Shown in pieces: positions 22,972-31,264 of a stretch of 64,000 nt of DNA. Within the stretch, counting starts at the first letter, position 1. Each line of letters starts with the position of its first letter. The position numbers and the translations under genes were made by a program. The notes under the pieces are model-generated. The model saw nothing but the letters and a program-made list of their open reading frames with translations, had not been told where the DNA came from and ran no database searches. Origin of the DNA: Casp-actino8 sp039800005 (lineage in GTDB: Bacteria > Actinomycetota > Acidimicrobiia > Acidimicrobiales > Ilumatobacteraceae); NCBI GenBank assembly GCA_039800005.1, contig JBDLRN010000064.1:9728-73727 (forward strand). Direction: 5' to 3'.

Positions 22972-23385
22972 ATGGCTCGCACCGACGCCAATCCGCCGAT
23001 GATGCCGTACACCGACCAGTACCAACTGGTCGAGGTCGATGCCGATTACCTGACCAAGGCCGTCAAGCCCAAGCAGTTCATCCACATCGATCAGTCCGAA
23101 TGCATCATGTGCGAGGGTTGCGTCGACATCTGCCCCTGGAAGTGCATCCACATGGTGCAGCCCGAGGCGATCGTCGAAGCCACCGGCACCGAGAGGCCGG
23201 GTCTCGACCCCAACGACAACGTGATCTTCATCATCGACGACGACGTGTGCACGCGTTGTGCACTGTGCGTCGATCGCTGCCCCACTGGTGTGATCATCCT
23301 CGGCAAGGCCGGCGCGGCCCTCGCCACGGGTGACACCCACATGCGCACCAACAACCACGGTTACGCCTACGGAATGCGTTTCTAG
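22972..23385 (+). CDS. Two-[4Fe-4S] ferredoxin-like subunit in the bc operon
   Basis: A 137-residue protein with two full CxxCxxCxxxCP clusters: CIMCEGCVDICP near residue 43 and CTRCALCVDRCP near residue 84. It has an N-terminal extension and a C-terminal tail. It has no membrane span and no signal peptide, so it is cytoplasmic. The position inside a cytochrome b/Rieske operon is unusual and suggests electron entry or exit on the cytoplasmic side of the complex. Confidence 0.85.
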   Translation: MARTDANPPMMPYTDQYQLVEVDADYLTKAVKPKQFIHIDQSECIMCEGCVDICPWKCIHMVQPEAIVEATGTERPGLDPNDNVIFIIDDDVCTRCALCVDRCPTGVIILGKAGAALATGDTHMRTNNHGYAYGMRF

Positions 23386-23398
23386 GAGACGACGAACT

Positions 23399-24181
23399 AT
23401 GGCCAAGGTCATCGACAACCCCCGCCCCACCGCCAAGGAGCGTCTGAACAAGACGATCGAATCGGTTCAGGGCAGCCAAGCCTGGAACTCGATCTTCCGA
23501 CCCGGATCGATCTTCCGCAAGGGCTACACCGACAGCCCACGTAATCGTTCGTACGTGGTGATGAACTCGGTGCTCTACCACTTGCACCCCGTGAAGGTGA
23601 AGCGTCACGCCGTCAAGGTGAGCTACACGCTCTGCCTCGGTGGACTCAGCTTCTTCCTCTTCATCCTGCTCACCGTCACCGGCATCTTCTTGATGTTCTT
23701 CTACCGCCCCGAAGCCACGGCGGCCTGGAACGACATCAAGAGTCTGCAGACGTCGGTGGCTTTCGGATTGCTGGTGCGCAACATGCATCGCTGGGGAGCC
23801 CACCTGATGGTGCTCTCGGTGTTCTTGCACATGGCGCGCGTCTTCTACCACGGTGCGTACAAGCCGCCGCGAGAGTTCAACTGGGTGATCGGCGTCGTGC
23901 TGCTCACTCTCACGTTGTTGCTGTCGTTCACCGGCTATCTGCTGCCGTGGGACCAGTTGGCCATGTGGGCCGTCGCCGTGGGTACCAACATGATGGGGTA
24001 CACACCGGTGTTCGGTTCGCAAGTTCGTTTCGTGCTGCTCGGCGGTGTCGAGATCGGCTCCGAAACTCTGTTGCGTTGGTACGTGTTGCATGTGCTGATG
24101 CTTCCCTTCGTGATCGTCATCTTCATGGCGATCCACTTCTGGCGAGTTCGTAAGGACGGAGGCATCTCGGGTCCGCTGTGA
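23399..24181 (+). CDS. Cytochrome b, N-terminal heme-binding subunit (b6-like)
   Basis: This 260-residue membrane protein corresponds to the four-helix heme half of cytochrome b. Helix B has H-x13-H ('MHRWGAHLMVLSVFLHM'). Helix D has H-x14-H (LHVLMLP to AIHFW), the spacing typical of b6-type proteins rather than the 13 of mitochondrial cytochrome b. The C-terminal half is a separate gene, again as in b6f. Actinobacteria such as Mycobacterium have one fused QcrB, so this is a different lineage. The ATG at 23399 is preceded by GGAG at about 10 nt. Confidence 0.9.
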   Translation: MAKVIDNPRPTAKERLNKTIESVQGSQAWNSIFRPGSIFRKGYTDSPRNRSYVVMNSVLYHLHPVKVKRHAVKVSYTLCLGGLSFFLFILLTVTGIFLMFFYRPEATAAWNDIKSLQTSVAFGLLVRNMHRWGAHLMVLSVFLHMARVFYHGAYKPPREFNWVIGVVLLTLTLLLSFTGYLLPWDQLAMWAVAVGTNMMGYTPVFGSQVRFVLLGGVEIGSETLLRWYVLHVLMLPFVIVIFMAIHFWRVRKDGGISGPL

Positions 24182-24212
24182 TCCGAGAGCCGAAAGGACG
24201 CACGAGAGAACC

Positions 24213-24971
24213 ATGACCGAGATCCCCGAACACCTGCTGAAGCGAGCCCAGGCGGCTCGCGAGAAGGCGGCATCCGAGCAAGGAGATGCGGCGAGCGGCT
24301 CCGGCGACGCGCCGGCTTCCGATCCGCGCATCCCCGCGCATTTGCTCGAGCGCAGTCGCGCCGCCAAGGCCAAGACCGAGGGCGACGGCGGTGCCGTGGC
24401 CGTCGCCGAGAAGGTCGCCGCCCTCGTGACTGCTGCGCCGTCTGCCGGCGGCGTGCCCGTGGGCGCCGGACCCGGCGGCCACACGCAGCGTCTGCTCACC
24501 GTCGTGAAGTCGGGTTCGATCCAGGACGTGAAGGCCACGCCGGTCGACAAGGTGCACACCTGGCCGCATCTGCTCGCCGTCGAATTCGTGGCGGCGTTGG
24601 CCTGTACGGCGTTCCTGTTCTTCTTCTCGATCTTCGTGAACGCACCTCTGCTCCAGTTGGCCAACCCCAACCAGACGCCCAACCCGTCGAAGGCCCCGTG
24701 GTACTTCCTCGGTCTGCAGGAATTGCTCACCATGTTCCATCCGATGGTGGCCGGTGTGACCATTCCGGGTATCGCTCTCTTCGCCTTGATCCTGGCGCCG
24801 TACATCGACAAGAACCCGTCCAACAAGCCGGAGGACCGCAAGTTCGCCACGTCATTGATGACGGTCCACCTCATGTTCTGGGCGGTGCTGGTGATGATCG
24901 GTTCCTTCTTCCGGGGCCCCGGATTCAACTTCGTGTTCCCCTGGCGCGACGGCCTCTTCTTCGAGTTGTGA
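24213..24971 (+). CDS. Cytochrome b C-terminal subunit (subunit IV-like) with long N-terminal extension
   Basis: This 252-residue protein has a soluble N-terminal 100 or so residues, then three membrane spans. The quinol-site loop reads 'NPSKAPWYFLGLQELL', so PEWY is replaced by APWY, which is seen in some non-mitochondrial complexes. The N-terminus holds the motif EIPEHLLKRAQAAREK and a second copy, RIPAHLLERSRAAKAK, around residues 30-48. The first copy is shared with the divergent cytochrome c. It forms the Qo side of the quinol oxidase with the upstream b6-like protein. Confidence 0.87.
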   Translation: MTEIPEHLLKRAQAAREKAASEQGDAASGSGDAPASDPRIPAHLLERSRAAKAKTEGDGGAVAVAEKVAALVTAAPSAGGVPVGAGPGGHTQRLLTVVKSGSIQDVKATPVDKVHTWPHLLAVEFVAALACTAFLFFFSIFVNAPLLQLANPNQTPNPSKAPWYFLGLQELLTMFHPMVAGVTIPGIALFALILAPYIDKNPSNKPEDRKFATSLMTVHLMFWAVLVMIGSFFRGPGFNFVFPWRDGLFFEL

Positions 24972-24981
24972 GGTAGATCCC

Positions 24982-25845
24982 ATGAGCTCAGCAGCAACCA
25001 TCGCCATCGTCATCGTCGCCATCGTCGTGTTGGCCGGCGTCGTGTTCGTCACGACCGCTCGTCGTTCCGACGTGCGCGGTGCCGGGGCTCTGTCACGAGA
25101 AACCGTGAAGCGCGACAAGGCCGCCTACCGCTCCGAAGACAAGGTGTCGGTCGCGTCCGGTGCCTCGTTCGAATCGGCCGAAGTGGCCACTCGCTCGCAG
25201 GCGCTCGAAAAGGCCCCCGAGGTCGCTCCGGTCGCCTGGGTCGCTCCCGACGAGGAAGCGGTCGGCGTCTCGCGTCGTCAATTCTTCAACCGCGCTGCGG
25301 TCACCATGATGAGCGCCAGTATCGGTGCTTTCGGAGTGGCGGTCGTGGCGTTCCTCTGGCCGCGTGCCGGCGGAGGTTTCGGTTCCAAGGTGAACGTCGG
25401 TCGTCTCGACGACCTGCTCGTGCAGATCCGCAACGAAAAGGGCTTCGTCTACAAGCCCGAAGCCCGCACCTGGCTCACCGCCTATCCGGCCGGTGCACTT
25501 CCCAAGGCTCGGGCGGCCTACGCCGCTCAGCCGTCGGTGCTCGCCGGAATGGAAGCGGGCATCTCGGCGCTGTACCAGAAGTGCCCGCACCTCGGATGCC
25601 GTGTGCCCGAGTGCAAGAGCTCGCAGTGGTTCGAATGCCCGTGTCACGGTTCGCAGTACGACCGTTCGGGTGAGAAGAAGGCCGGTCCGGCCCCGCGCGG
25701 TATGGATCGTTTCGGCGTGTCGATCAGCAACGGAAACGTCATCGTCGACACCGGCACGGTGTTCAACGGCGCTCCGATCGGTACCAACACGACCGGTCAG
25801 GAAGCGGAAGGTCCGCACTGCATCACCGGCGGAGGAGGCCACTGA
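24982..25845 (+). CDS. Rieske iron-sulfur protein, two-span
   Basis: A 287-residue protein with an N-terminal span (5-24), a charged linker, a Tat-like 'SRRQFFNRAA' followed by a second span, and a Rieske domain. The [2Fe-2S] ligands are in CPHLGC and CPCHGS, separated by 'RVPECKSSQWFE'. It accepts electrons from quinol at the outer face and passes them to cytochrome c. The RR before the second helix suggests Tat-assisted insertion, as in actinobacterial QcrA. Confidence 0.9.
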   Translation: MSSAATIAIVIVAIVVLAGVVFVTTARRSDVRGAGALSRETVKRDKAAYRSEDKVSVASGASFESAEVATRSQALEKAPEVAPVAWVAPDEEAVGVSRRQFFNRAAVTMMSASIGAFGVAVVAFLWPRAGGGFGSKVNVGRLDDLLVQIRNEKGFVYKPEARTWLTAYPAGALPKARAAYAAQPSVLAGMEAGISALYQKCPHLGCRVPECKSSQWFECPCHGSQYDRSGEKKAGPAPRGMDRFGVSISNGNVIVDTGTVFNGAPIGTNTTGQEAEGPHCITGGGGH

Positions 25846-25847
25846 TC

Positions 25848-26912
25848 ATGTTCGCCCTCGCCACGACCACCATCGCGATCCTCATCGCCGTCACGGTCAC
25901 TCTCGCCTGGGGCGTCTACGCCTTTTTCAACTGGGCGTCGGGTCGGGCCGAGATCGGTTCCGAGATCGAGCTGGCCGCCAACCGCAAGCCGTATTACGAC
26001 GACGAAGTCCTCGAAGGCAAGCGCCTCGAGCGTGTGCAGTTCCTCGGTGTCTTGTTGCTCGCCACCATCACCATCGGTCTGCCGGTGTATTGGCTCTACG
26101 AGCCGGAGCGTCAGGCCAACGCGACCGAAGGGTTCGAGAATCGATTCGCCAGTTGGGGATCGCAGTTGTTCGACGTGACGGCCAACGGTGGCTTCAACTG
26201 CGCCGGTTGCCACGGTGGCATGAACGCCACGGGTGGTGCGGCCGAGTACACCGTGACCGACTCCAAGACCGGCCAGGTCAAGGCGGTGTCCTGGAAGGCA
26301 CCGGCGCTCAACACCGTGTTCTACCGCTTCAGTGAAGACGAGGTGCGATTCATTCTCGAGTACGGCCGCCCGTTCTCGCCCATGTCTCCTTGGGGTGTTC
26401 GTGGCGGTGGCCCGATGAACGATCAGCAGATCAACAACTTGATCTACTACTTGAAGAGCATTCAGGTGCCGCGTGAGAACTGCATCGTGGCCGATGCCGA
26501 TCCGCTCAATTGTGACGGCGGACATCTGCCCGCTTCCGTGCAGGACGACATTCAGGCCGCCGCCGAGCGATCAGTGGACGACGGCACCTACAGCAGCATC
26601 GGTGAAGCACTGTTCAATCTCGAGCTCGGTTCCGGCGCGTACAGTTGCGCGCGGTGTCACACGCCGGGTTGGAGCTGGGGCGAACCTGGCGAAACAGGAG
26701 CCGGCGCCTTTGGTTGGAACCTCACTGGTGGAGCGACCAACTCGCACTTCGCCACCGAGCAGGAGATGATCGACTTCATCAAGGCCGGTTCGGTGTACGG
26801 CGCCAAGTACGGTGTCCAGGGCCAGGGCAGCGGCCGCATGCCGGGATTCGGCAGCACCCTCACCGATGACCAGATCCGCGAGATCGTGAACTACGTACGG
26901 AGCGAGCTGTGA
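25848..26912 (+). CDS. Membrane-bound diheme cytochrome c
   Basis: A 354-residue protein with two N-terminal spans (about 5-27 and 66-84) and two cytochrome c domains carrying CAGCH (near 119) and CARCH (near 266). 'PMSPWG' and 'RMPGFG' are likely distal Met ligands. Actinobacterial bc complexes use an attached diheme cytochrome c in place of a soluble carrier, so the role fits. It starts 2 bp after the Rieske stop and overlaps the next gene by 4 bp. Confidence 0.88.
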   Translation: MFALATTTIAILIAVTVTLAWGVYAFFNWASGRAEIGSEIELAANRKPYYDDEVLEGKRLERVQFLGVLLLATITIGLPVYWLYEPERQANATEGFENRFASWGSQLFDVTANGGFNCAGCHGGMNATGGAAEYTVTDSKTGQVKAVSWKAPALNTVFYRFSEDEVRFILEYGRPFSPMSPWGVRGGGPMNDQQINNLIYYLKSIQVPRENCIVADADPLNCDGGHLPASVQDDIQAAAERSVDDGTYSSIGEALFNLELGSGAYSCARCHTPGWSWGEPGETGAGAFGWNLTGGATNSHFATEQEMIDFIKAGSVYGAKYGVQGQGSGRMPGFGSTLTDDQIREIVNYVRSEL

Positions 26913-27730
26913 GTGCGATCTTGAGCATCGGCTGGGAGCCCGAAATTCGTGGCCTTCTCACCGTCATCATCGGTGCGGTGGCTTTGGGGGGCAGCGTCTA
27001 TCTGCTTCTCGCCACCAACATGGGAATTCGGCTCGGTTTCCTCGTCGCCTTCGCCGGGCTGTTCGGCTGGATGGCGACCATGGGCGCGATCTGGTGGGCA
27101 TACGGCATCGGTCTCACCGGCCGTATGCCGACGTGGGAGCCGGCCCAGCCCTTCACCATCGTGCGTGAGGGACCGCGACTGCTCGACGCGGAGGTTCTCG
27201 ACACGCCCGTGATCGTGGACGGTGGTGAGTCGTACACCGAAATCGCTTCGGCGACCGAGGAGGCGCTCGTCACCGACGGCTGGACCAAGTTGCCCGACGA
27301 CGATCAGGGCCGAGGGCAGGCGGTGGCCGCCGCCGACGAGATCATCCAGGTCGAGGCCGAATTGTTCGCAGCCGGGGAATATCAGGCCGTGGCGGTGTAC
27401 ACCCGTGGCGGAGAGCGTTGGCCCAAGATCGGCGACAACATCGACTTCCTCGCTTTCTTCCACGACCCGCATTACGCCGTCGTCGAGATCGCCCCGGTCG
27501 TCCCTCAGCGCGTCGAGCCTGGTCGCGCTCCGGCCCGTCCGGTGATCGACGAGGCACAGCCTCATCAGTACGTGGTGATGCTCCGCGATCTCGGCACCAA
27601 GCGTCAGCCGGCTGCGTTCATCACCATCGGTTCGACGATCATCTTCCTGGTGAGCTGCTGGGTGCTCCACCGCCGAGATCGGGTGTTGGCCCGCCACCTC
27701 TCGGGTGCTGTCGTCCCGGCCCGGAGCTGA
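26909..27730 (+). CDS. Membrane protein of the bc operon, unknown
   Basis: A 273-residue protein with spans at about 14-34 and 42-66 and near the C-terminus (about 238-256). A large acidic outer domain of about 165 residues lies between. It has no cysteines positioned for heme or iron. The GTG start overlaps the cytochrome c stop as GTGA and the stop is 3 bp before nuoA, linking the bc and nuo genes in one transcript. I infer a structural or assembly subunit. Confidence 0.65.
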   Translation: MSAILSIGWEPEIRGLLTVIIGAVALGGSVYLLLATNMGIRLGFLVAFAGLFGWMATMGAIWWAYGIGLTGRMPTWEPAQPFTIVREGPRLLDAEVLDTPVIVDGGESYTEIASATEEALVTDGWTKLPDDDQGRGQAVAAADEIIQVEAELFAAGEYQAVAVYTRGGERWPKIGDNIDFLAFFHDPHYAVVEIAPVVPQRVEPGRAPARPVIDEAQPHQYVVMLRDLGTKRQPAAFITIGSTIIFLVSCWVLHRRDRVLARHLSGAVVPARS

Positions 27731-27733
27731 GCC

Positions 27734-28198
27734 ATGGGACAGTACCTTCCGGTCATCGCGCTCATGATCCTGGGGGTTCTGTTCGGCGTACTCAGTTTCG
27801 TGGCGTCGCGATTGCTCGCGCCTCGTCGCCCGTCGGTGGCCAAGGAAGCTCCCTACGAGTGTGGCATCGTGCCGAGCCGAGAGAACCCGGAACGTTTCCC
27901 GGTGAGCTTCTACATAGTGGCGATGTTGTTCATCATGTTCGACATCGAGATCGTGTTCATCTATCCCTACGCCGTGAGCCGTGGTGAACTCGGAGCCTTC
28001 GCCTTCTGGGAGATGGTCGCCTTCAGCGCAGTCTTCTTCGCCGCTTTCGTGTACGTGATCGCCCGCGGTGCGCTCGATTGGGGTCCGGTGGCCAAGGCGC
28101 GCCGCCTGGTGGACGGTGTGACGTCCGAACGGACGTCCACTTCGACGATTCGTCGCGTCGGTCTGGAAGGACGCGTCGACGCCGACCAGGCGGCCTGA
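27734..28198 (+). CDS. nuoA: NADH-quinone oxidoreductase subunit A (cluster 1)
   Basis: This 154-residue, three-span subunit has the conserved 'YECGIVP' loop and acidic membrane segment 'FIMFDIEIVFIYP'. It is part of the proton-pumping arm near the quinone tunnel. The C-terminus is about 30 residues longer than usual and basic/polar. It is the first gene of a complete 14-gene set and follows the bc operon by 3 bp. Confidence 0.93.
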   Translation: MGQYLPVIALMILGVLFGVLSFVASRLLAPRRPSVAKEAPYECGIVPSRENPERFPVSFYIVAMLFIMFDIEIVFIYPYAVSRGELGAFAFWEMVAFSAVFFAAFVYVIARGALDWGPVAKARRLVDGVTSERTSTSTIRRVGLEGRVDADQAA

Positions 28199-28213
28199 CG
28201 GCGGAGGTTTGAC

Positions 28214-28813
28214 ATGAGTCTTGTTCGCAACGTCCTCGACGACGGTCTCGGTGGGATCCAGCACAACTTCCTCACCGGCAAGATCGAGGACCTCGTCAAG
28301 TGGTCGCGCAGTCGCTCGAGTTGGGGTGCGACCTTCGGTCTGGCCTGCTGTGCCATCGAGATGATGGGCACCGGTGGCGCGCACTACGACATCGCGCGTT
28401 TCGGAATGGAAGTGTTCCGCGCCTCTCCGCGTCAGGCCGACATTCTCATCGTCGCCGGCCGCGTGAGTCAGAAGATGGCGCCCGTTCTTCGCCAGGTGTA
28501 CGACCAGATGATGGAACCGAAGTGGGTCATCTCGATGGGCGTGTGCGCATCGAGCGGCGGCATGTTCAACAACTACGCCATCGTGCAGGGCGTCGACCAG
28601 GTCGTGCCGGTCGACGTGTACGCCCCTGGATGCCCCCCGACTCCCGAGACCCTCATCCACGCCATCGAGACCCTTCATCAGAAGATCGAGGACGGCGAGA
28701 TCATGCGTCGTCGTCGTGAGACGGGTGCGGGTGCCGAGATCCACATCACCGAGATCGCGCCCGAGCAGGTGCCGGTGTCGCTCGGTTCGTCGTTGCGGAG
28801 CGTGACGGCATGA
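28214..28813 (+). CDS. nuoB: NADH-quinone oxidoreductase subunit B (cluster 1)
   Basis: This 199-residue subunit holds the terminal N2 [4Fe-4S] cluster: tandem Cys in 'GLACCAIEMM', a Cys in 'MGVCASSGG' and another in 'YAPGCPPTPE'. It hands electrons to quinone beside NuoD. GGAGG lies 9 nt upstream of the ATG. The stop overlaps nuoC (ATGA). Confidence 0.95.
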   Translation: MSLVRNVLDDGLGGIQHNFLTGKIEDLVKWSRSRSSWGATFGLACCAIEMMGTGGAHYDIARFGMEVFRASPRQADILIVAGRVSQKMAPVLRQVYDQMMEPKWVISMGVCASSGGMFNNYAIVQGVDQVVPVDVYAPGCPPTPETLIHAIETLHQKIEDGEIMRRRRETGAGAEIHITEIAPEQVPVSLGSSLRSVTA

Positions 28814-29322
28814 GCGACACTCCGGCCTCAGCCGCCGACGACGAGTCATTGCCCGAATCTCTTCACGGTTGCCCAGTCACGTATTCACGTGACCAGAAGG
28901 TCGTTCATCCGTCGCGTGATCAGTACGTCGTGCTGCTGAAGAAGTTGATCGACGAAGGTTTCACCATGTGCGCCGATCTCACGGCGGCCGACTACCTCAC
29001 GCATCCCGGGCGCGCTCTCCCGGCCGGTGTGAACGCCGAGCGGTTCGAGGTCGTGCTCAATCTGTTGTCGATCACCAAGCGTGAGCGACTGCGTGTTCGC
29101 GTGCAGGTACCCGAGTCCGATCCCACCATCGCATCGTGCTTCGACTTGTGGCCGGGCACCGAGGCCATGGAGCGCGAAGTGTTCGACATGTTCGGTGTGC
29201 GTTTCGACGGCCACCCCGATCTCACCCGCATCCTCATGCCCGAGGACTGGGAGGGGCACCCCTTGCGCAAGGACTACGCCATCGGCCGGATCCCGGTCCA
29301 GTTCAAGGGAGCCCACTCGTGA
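28810..29322 (+). CDS. nuoC: NADH-quinone oxidoreductase subunit C (cluster 1)
   Basis: This 170-residue peripheral-arm subunit has the signature 'EREVFDMFGVRFDGHPDLTRILMPEDWEGHPLRKDY'-type region near residue 120 (quoted in parts: EREVFDMFGV and GHPLRKDY). It binds NuoD and the connecting subunits. It overlaps nuoB and nuoD by 4 bp each. Confidence 0.94.
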   Translation: MSDTPASAADDESLPESLHGCPVTYSRDQKVVHPSRDQYVVLLKKLIDEGFTMCADLTAADYLTHPGRALPAGVNAERFEVVLNLLSITKRERLRVRVQVPESDPTIASCFDLWPGTEAMEREVFDMFGVRFDGHPDLTRILMPEDWEGHPLRKDYAIGRIPVQFKGAHS

Positions 29323-30650
29323 CCGCCGTCGAAAACGTCCGTCTCACGAGCGAAGGCGCGCAGGAGATGAAGCCCCGAAGCGAACTCGGGGCCAAGGAAC
29401 TGATGCGCGAAGTCGGTGCGGTGCTCCGTATGAGCGAAGCCGAAGCGGCTCGCCTCGGTGAGTTGCCCGCCGACGACGAAGACCAGACGATGATCATCAA
29501 CATGGGTCCGCAGCACCCCAGCACCCACGGTGTGTTGCGCCTCATGCTCGAATTGCAGGGCGAGACGGTTCTGCGCTGCAAGCCGATCATCGGCTACCTG
29601 CACACCGGCATGGAGAAGACCGGTGAGGAACTCACCTTCCTCCAGGGTGGCACCAACGTCACGCGCATGGACTACCTCAGTCCGCTGAACAACGAATTGG
29701 TGTTCTCGATGGCCACCGAGAAGTTGCTCGGCATCGACGGCGACATTCCCGAGCGTGCGGTCTGGATGCGCATGCTGCTCTCGGAGATGAACCGCATGAG
29801 CAGTCACCTTCTCTTCCTCGCCACCAACGGCATGGACCTCGGCGCGGTGTCGATGATGCTCTACGGCTGGCGCGAACGCGAAGAGGTGTTGCGGTTCTTC
29901 CAGAAGGTCACCGGACTGCGGATGAACCACAACTTCATCCGACCCGGTGGGCTCGCCGCCGACTTGCCGCCGGGTTGGCGCGACGACGTGCTGTCGATTC
30001 TCGAGATGCTGCCGTCGCGCCTCGAGGAATACGACGTCCTCATGACCAACCAGCCCATCTGGCGCGAACGCCTGCAAGGTGTGGGTGTCATCACGGCCGA
30101 GGAAGCTCTCGCCCTCGGAACCACCGGCCCGATCCTCCGCTCGACCGGGGTGCCATTCGACCTTCGTCGTGACATGCCGTACATGCACTACGACGAACTC
30201 GACTTCGACGTGATCGTCGGATCGTACGGTGACGCTTTCGATCGCTATGCGATTCGTCTCAACGAGGTGCGCGAGTCGATCAAGATCGTCCACCAGATCC
30301 TCGACCGTATGCCGTCGGGTGACTATCGCATCCAGAACAAGAAGGTCACACCGCCGCCGCGAGCCCGCATCGACGAGTCGATGGAGGCACTCATCCACCA
30401 CTTCAAGATCTTCACCGAGGGCTTCAAAGTGCCCGAAGGCGAGGTGTACGTGGGAATCGAGAGCCCGCGCGGCGAGATCGGTTGCTACATCGTGAGCGAC
30501 GGAGGCCCCAAGCCCTATCGCATCCACATGCGTGCCCCGAGTTTCGTCAACATCCAAGCACTGCCGCACATGATGCGCGGTGGTCTGGTCGCCGATGCGG
30601 TCGCCGTGATCTCGTCGGTCGACCCCGTTCTCGGAGACGTCGATCGCTGA
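29319..30650 (+). CDS. nuoD: NADH-quinone oxidoreductase subunit D (cluster 1)
   Basis: This 443-residue quinone-site subunit has 'NMGPQHPSTHG' at 61-71. The N-terminus is about 40 residues longer than in cluster 2. At the position of the arginine that is dimethylated in mitochondrial NDUFS2 (HRG) this protein has Thr96 (LHTGMEK), as in other actinobacterial NuoD. The GTG start overlaps the nuoC stop by 4 bp; a longer open frame starting inside nuoC is not family-like. Confidence 0.94.
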   Translation: MTAVENVRLTSEGAQEMKPRSELGAKELMREVGAVLRMSEAEAARLGELPADDEDQTMIINMGPQHPSTHGVLRLMLELQGETVLRCKPIIGYLHTGMEKTGEELTFLQGGTNVTRMDYLSPLNNELVFSMATEKLLGIDGDIPERAVWMRMLLSEMNRMSSHLLFLATNGMDLGAVSMMLYGWREREEVLRFFQKVTGLRMNHNFIRPGGLAADLPPGWRDDVLSILEMLPSRLEEYDVLMTNQPIWRERLQGVGVITAEEALALGTTGPILRSTGVPFDLRRDMPYMHYDELDFDVIVGSYGDAFDRYAIRLNEVRESIKIVHQILDRMPSGDYRIQNKKVTPPPRARIDESMEALIHHFKIFTEGFKVPEGEVYVGIESPRGEIGCYIVSDGGPKPYRIHMRAPSFVNIQALPHMMRGGLVADAVAVISSVDPVLGDVDR

Positions 30651-31264
30651 TGGCCCGCCTCACTGAAGACAACGTCCGCCTGGCGCGCGAGATCATCGCG
30701 CGTTACCCGCGCTCGCGCTCGGCCACCATTCCGTTGCTGCATCTCGCGCAGCAGCAGGACGGGTACGTGACCAACGAGGCCATGGCTCACATCGGCGAAC
30801 TGGTCGGAGCCACGTCCGCCGAGGTGTACGGCACCGCCTCGTTCTACGAGATGTTCAAGTTCGAACCGGTCGGCAAGTACCTCATCAACATCTGCGGCAC
30901 CATGTCGTGCGCGCTGATGGGTGCCGAGGAACTCATCCATCACGCCGAGGATCGCTTGGGCGTGAAATTGGGTGGCACCACGGCCGACGGCAACTTCACT
31001 CTCGAGCGTGCCGAGTGCCAGGCGGCCTGCACCGAGGCCCCGTGCCTCCAGGTCAACTATCGCTATCGGTATCGCGTCACGCCCGCCGAGTTCGACGGCC
31101 TCGTCGACGATCTGGCGGCGGGGCGACTCGACGCCGAGATCCCGGCTCATGGCACCGTGGCCCGTGTGCGTCAGCGCGTCACACCCGACCGAATGGTCGG
31201 AGCGGTTCCTCCGGAGGACGTGACCGAAGCACCGGTCTGGATGGACGGGAAGGCGGCACTGTGA
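30650..31264 (+). CDS. nuoE: NADH-quinone oxidoreductase subunit E (cluster 1)
   Basis: This 204-residue subunit holds the N1a [2Fe-2S] cluster through C-x4-C (CGTMSC) and C-x3-C (CQAAC). It is the partner of NuoF in the NADH-oxidising module. The ATG overlaps the nuoD stop (TGATG). No counterpart exists in the second cluster. Confidence 0.94.
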   Translation: MARLTEDNVRLAREIIARYPRSRSATIPLLHLAQQQDGYVTNEAMAHIGELVGATSAEVYGTASFYEMFKFEPVGKYLINICGTMSCALMGAEELIHHAEDRLGVKLGGTTADGNFTLERAECQAACTEAPCLQVNYRYRYRVTPAEFDGLVDDLAAGRLDAEIPAHGTVARVRQRVTPDRMVGAVPPEDVTEAPVWMDGKAAL

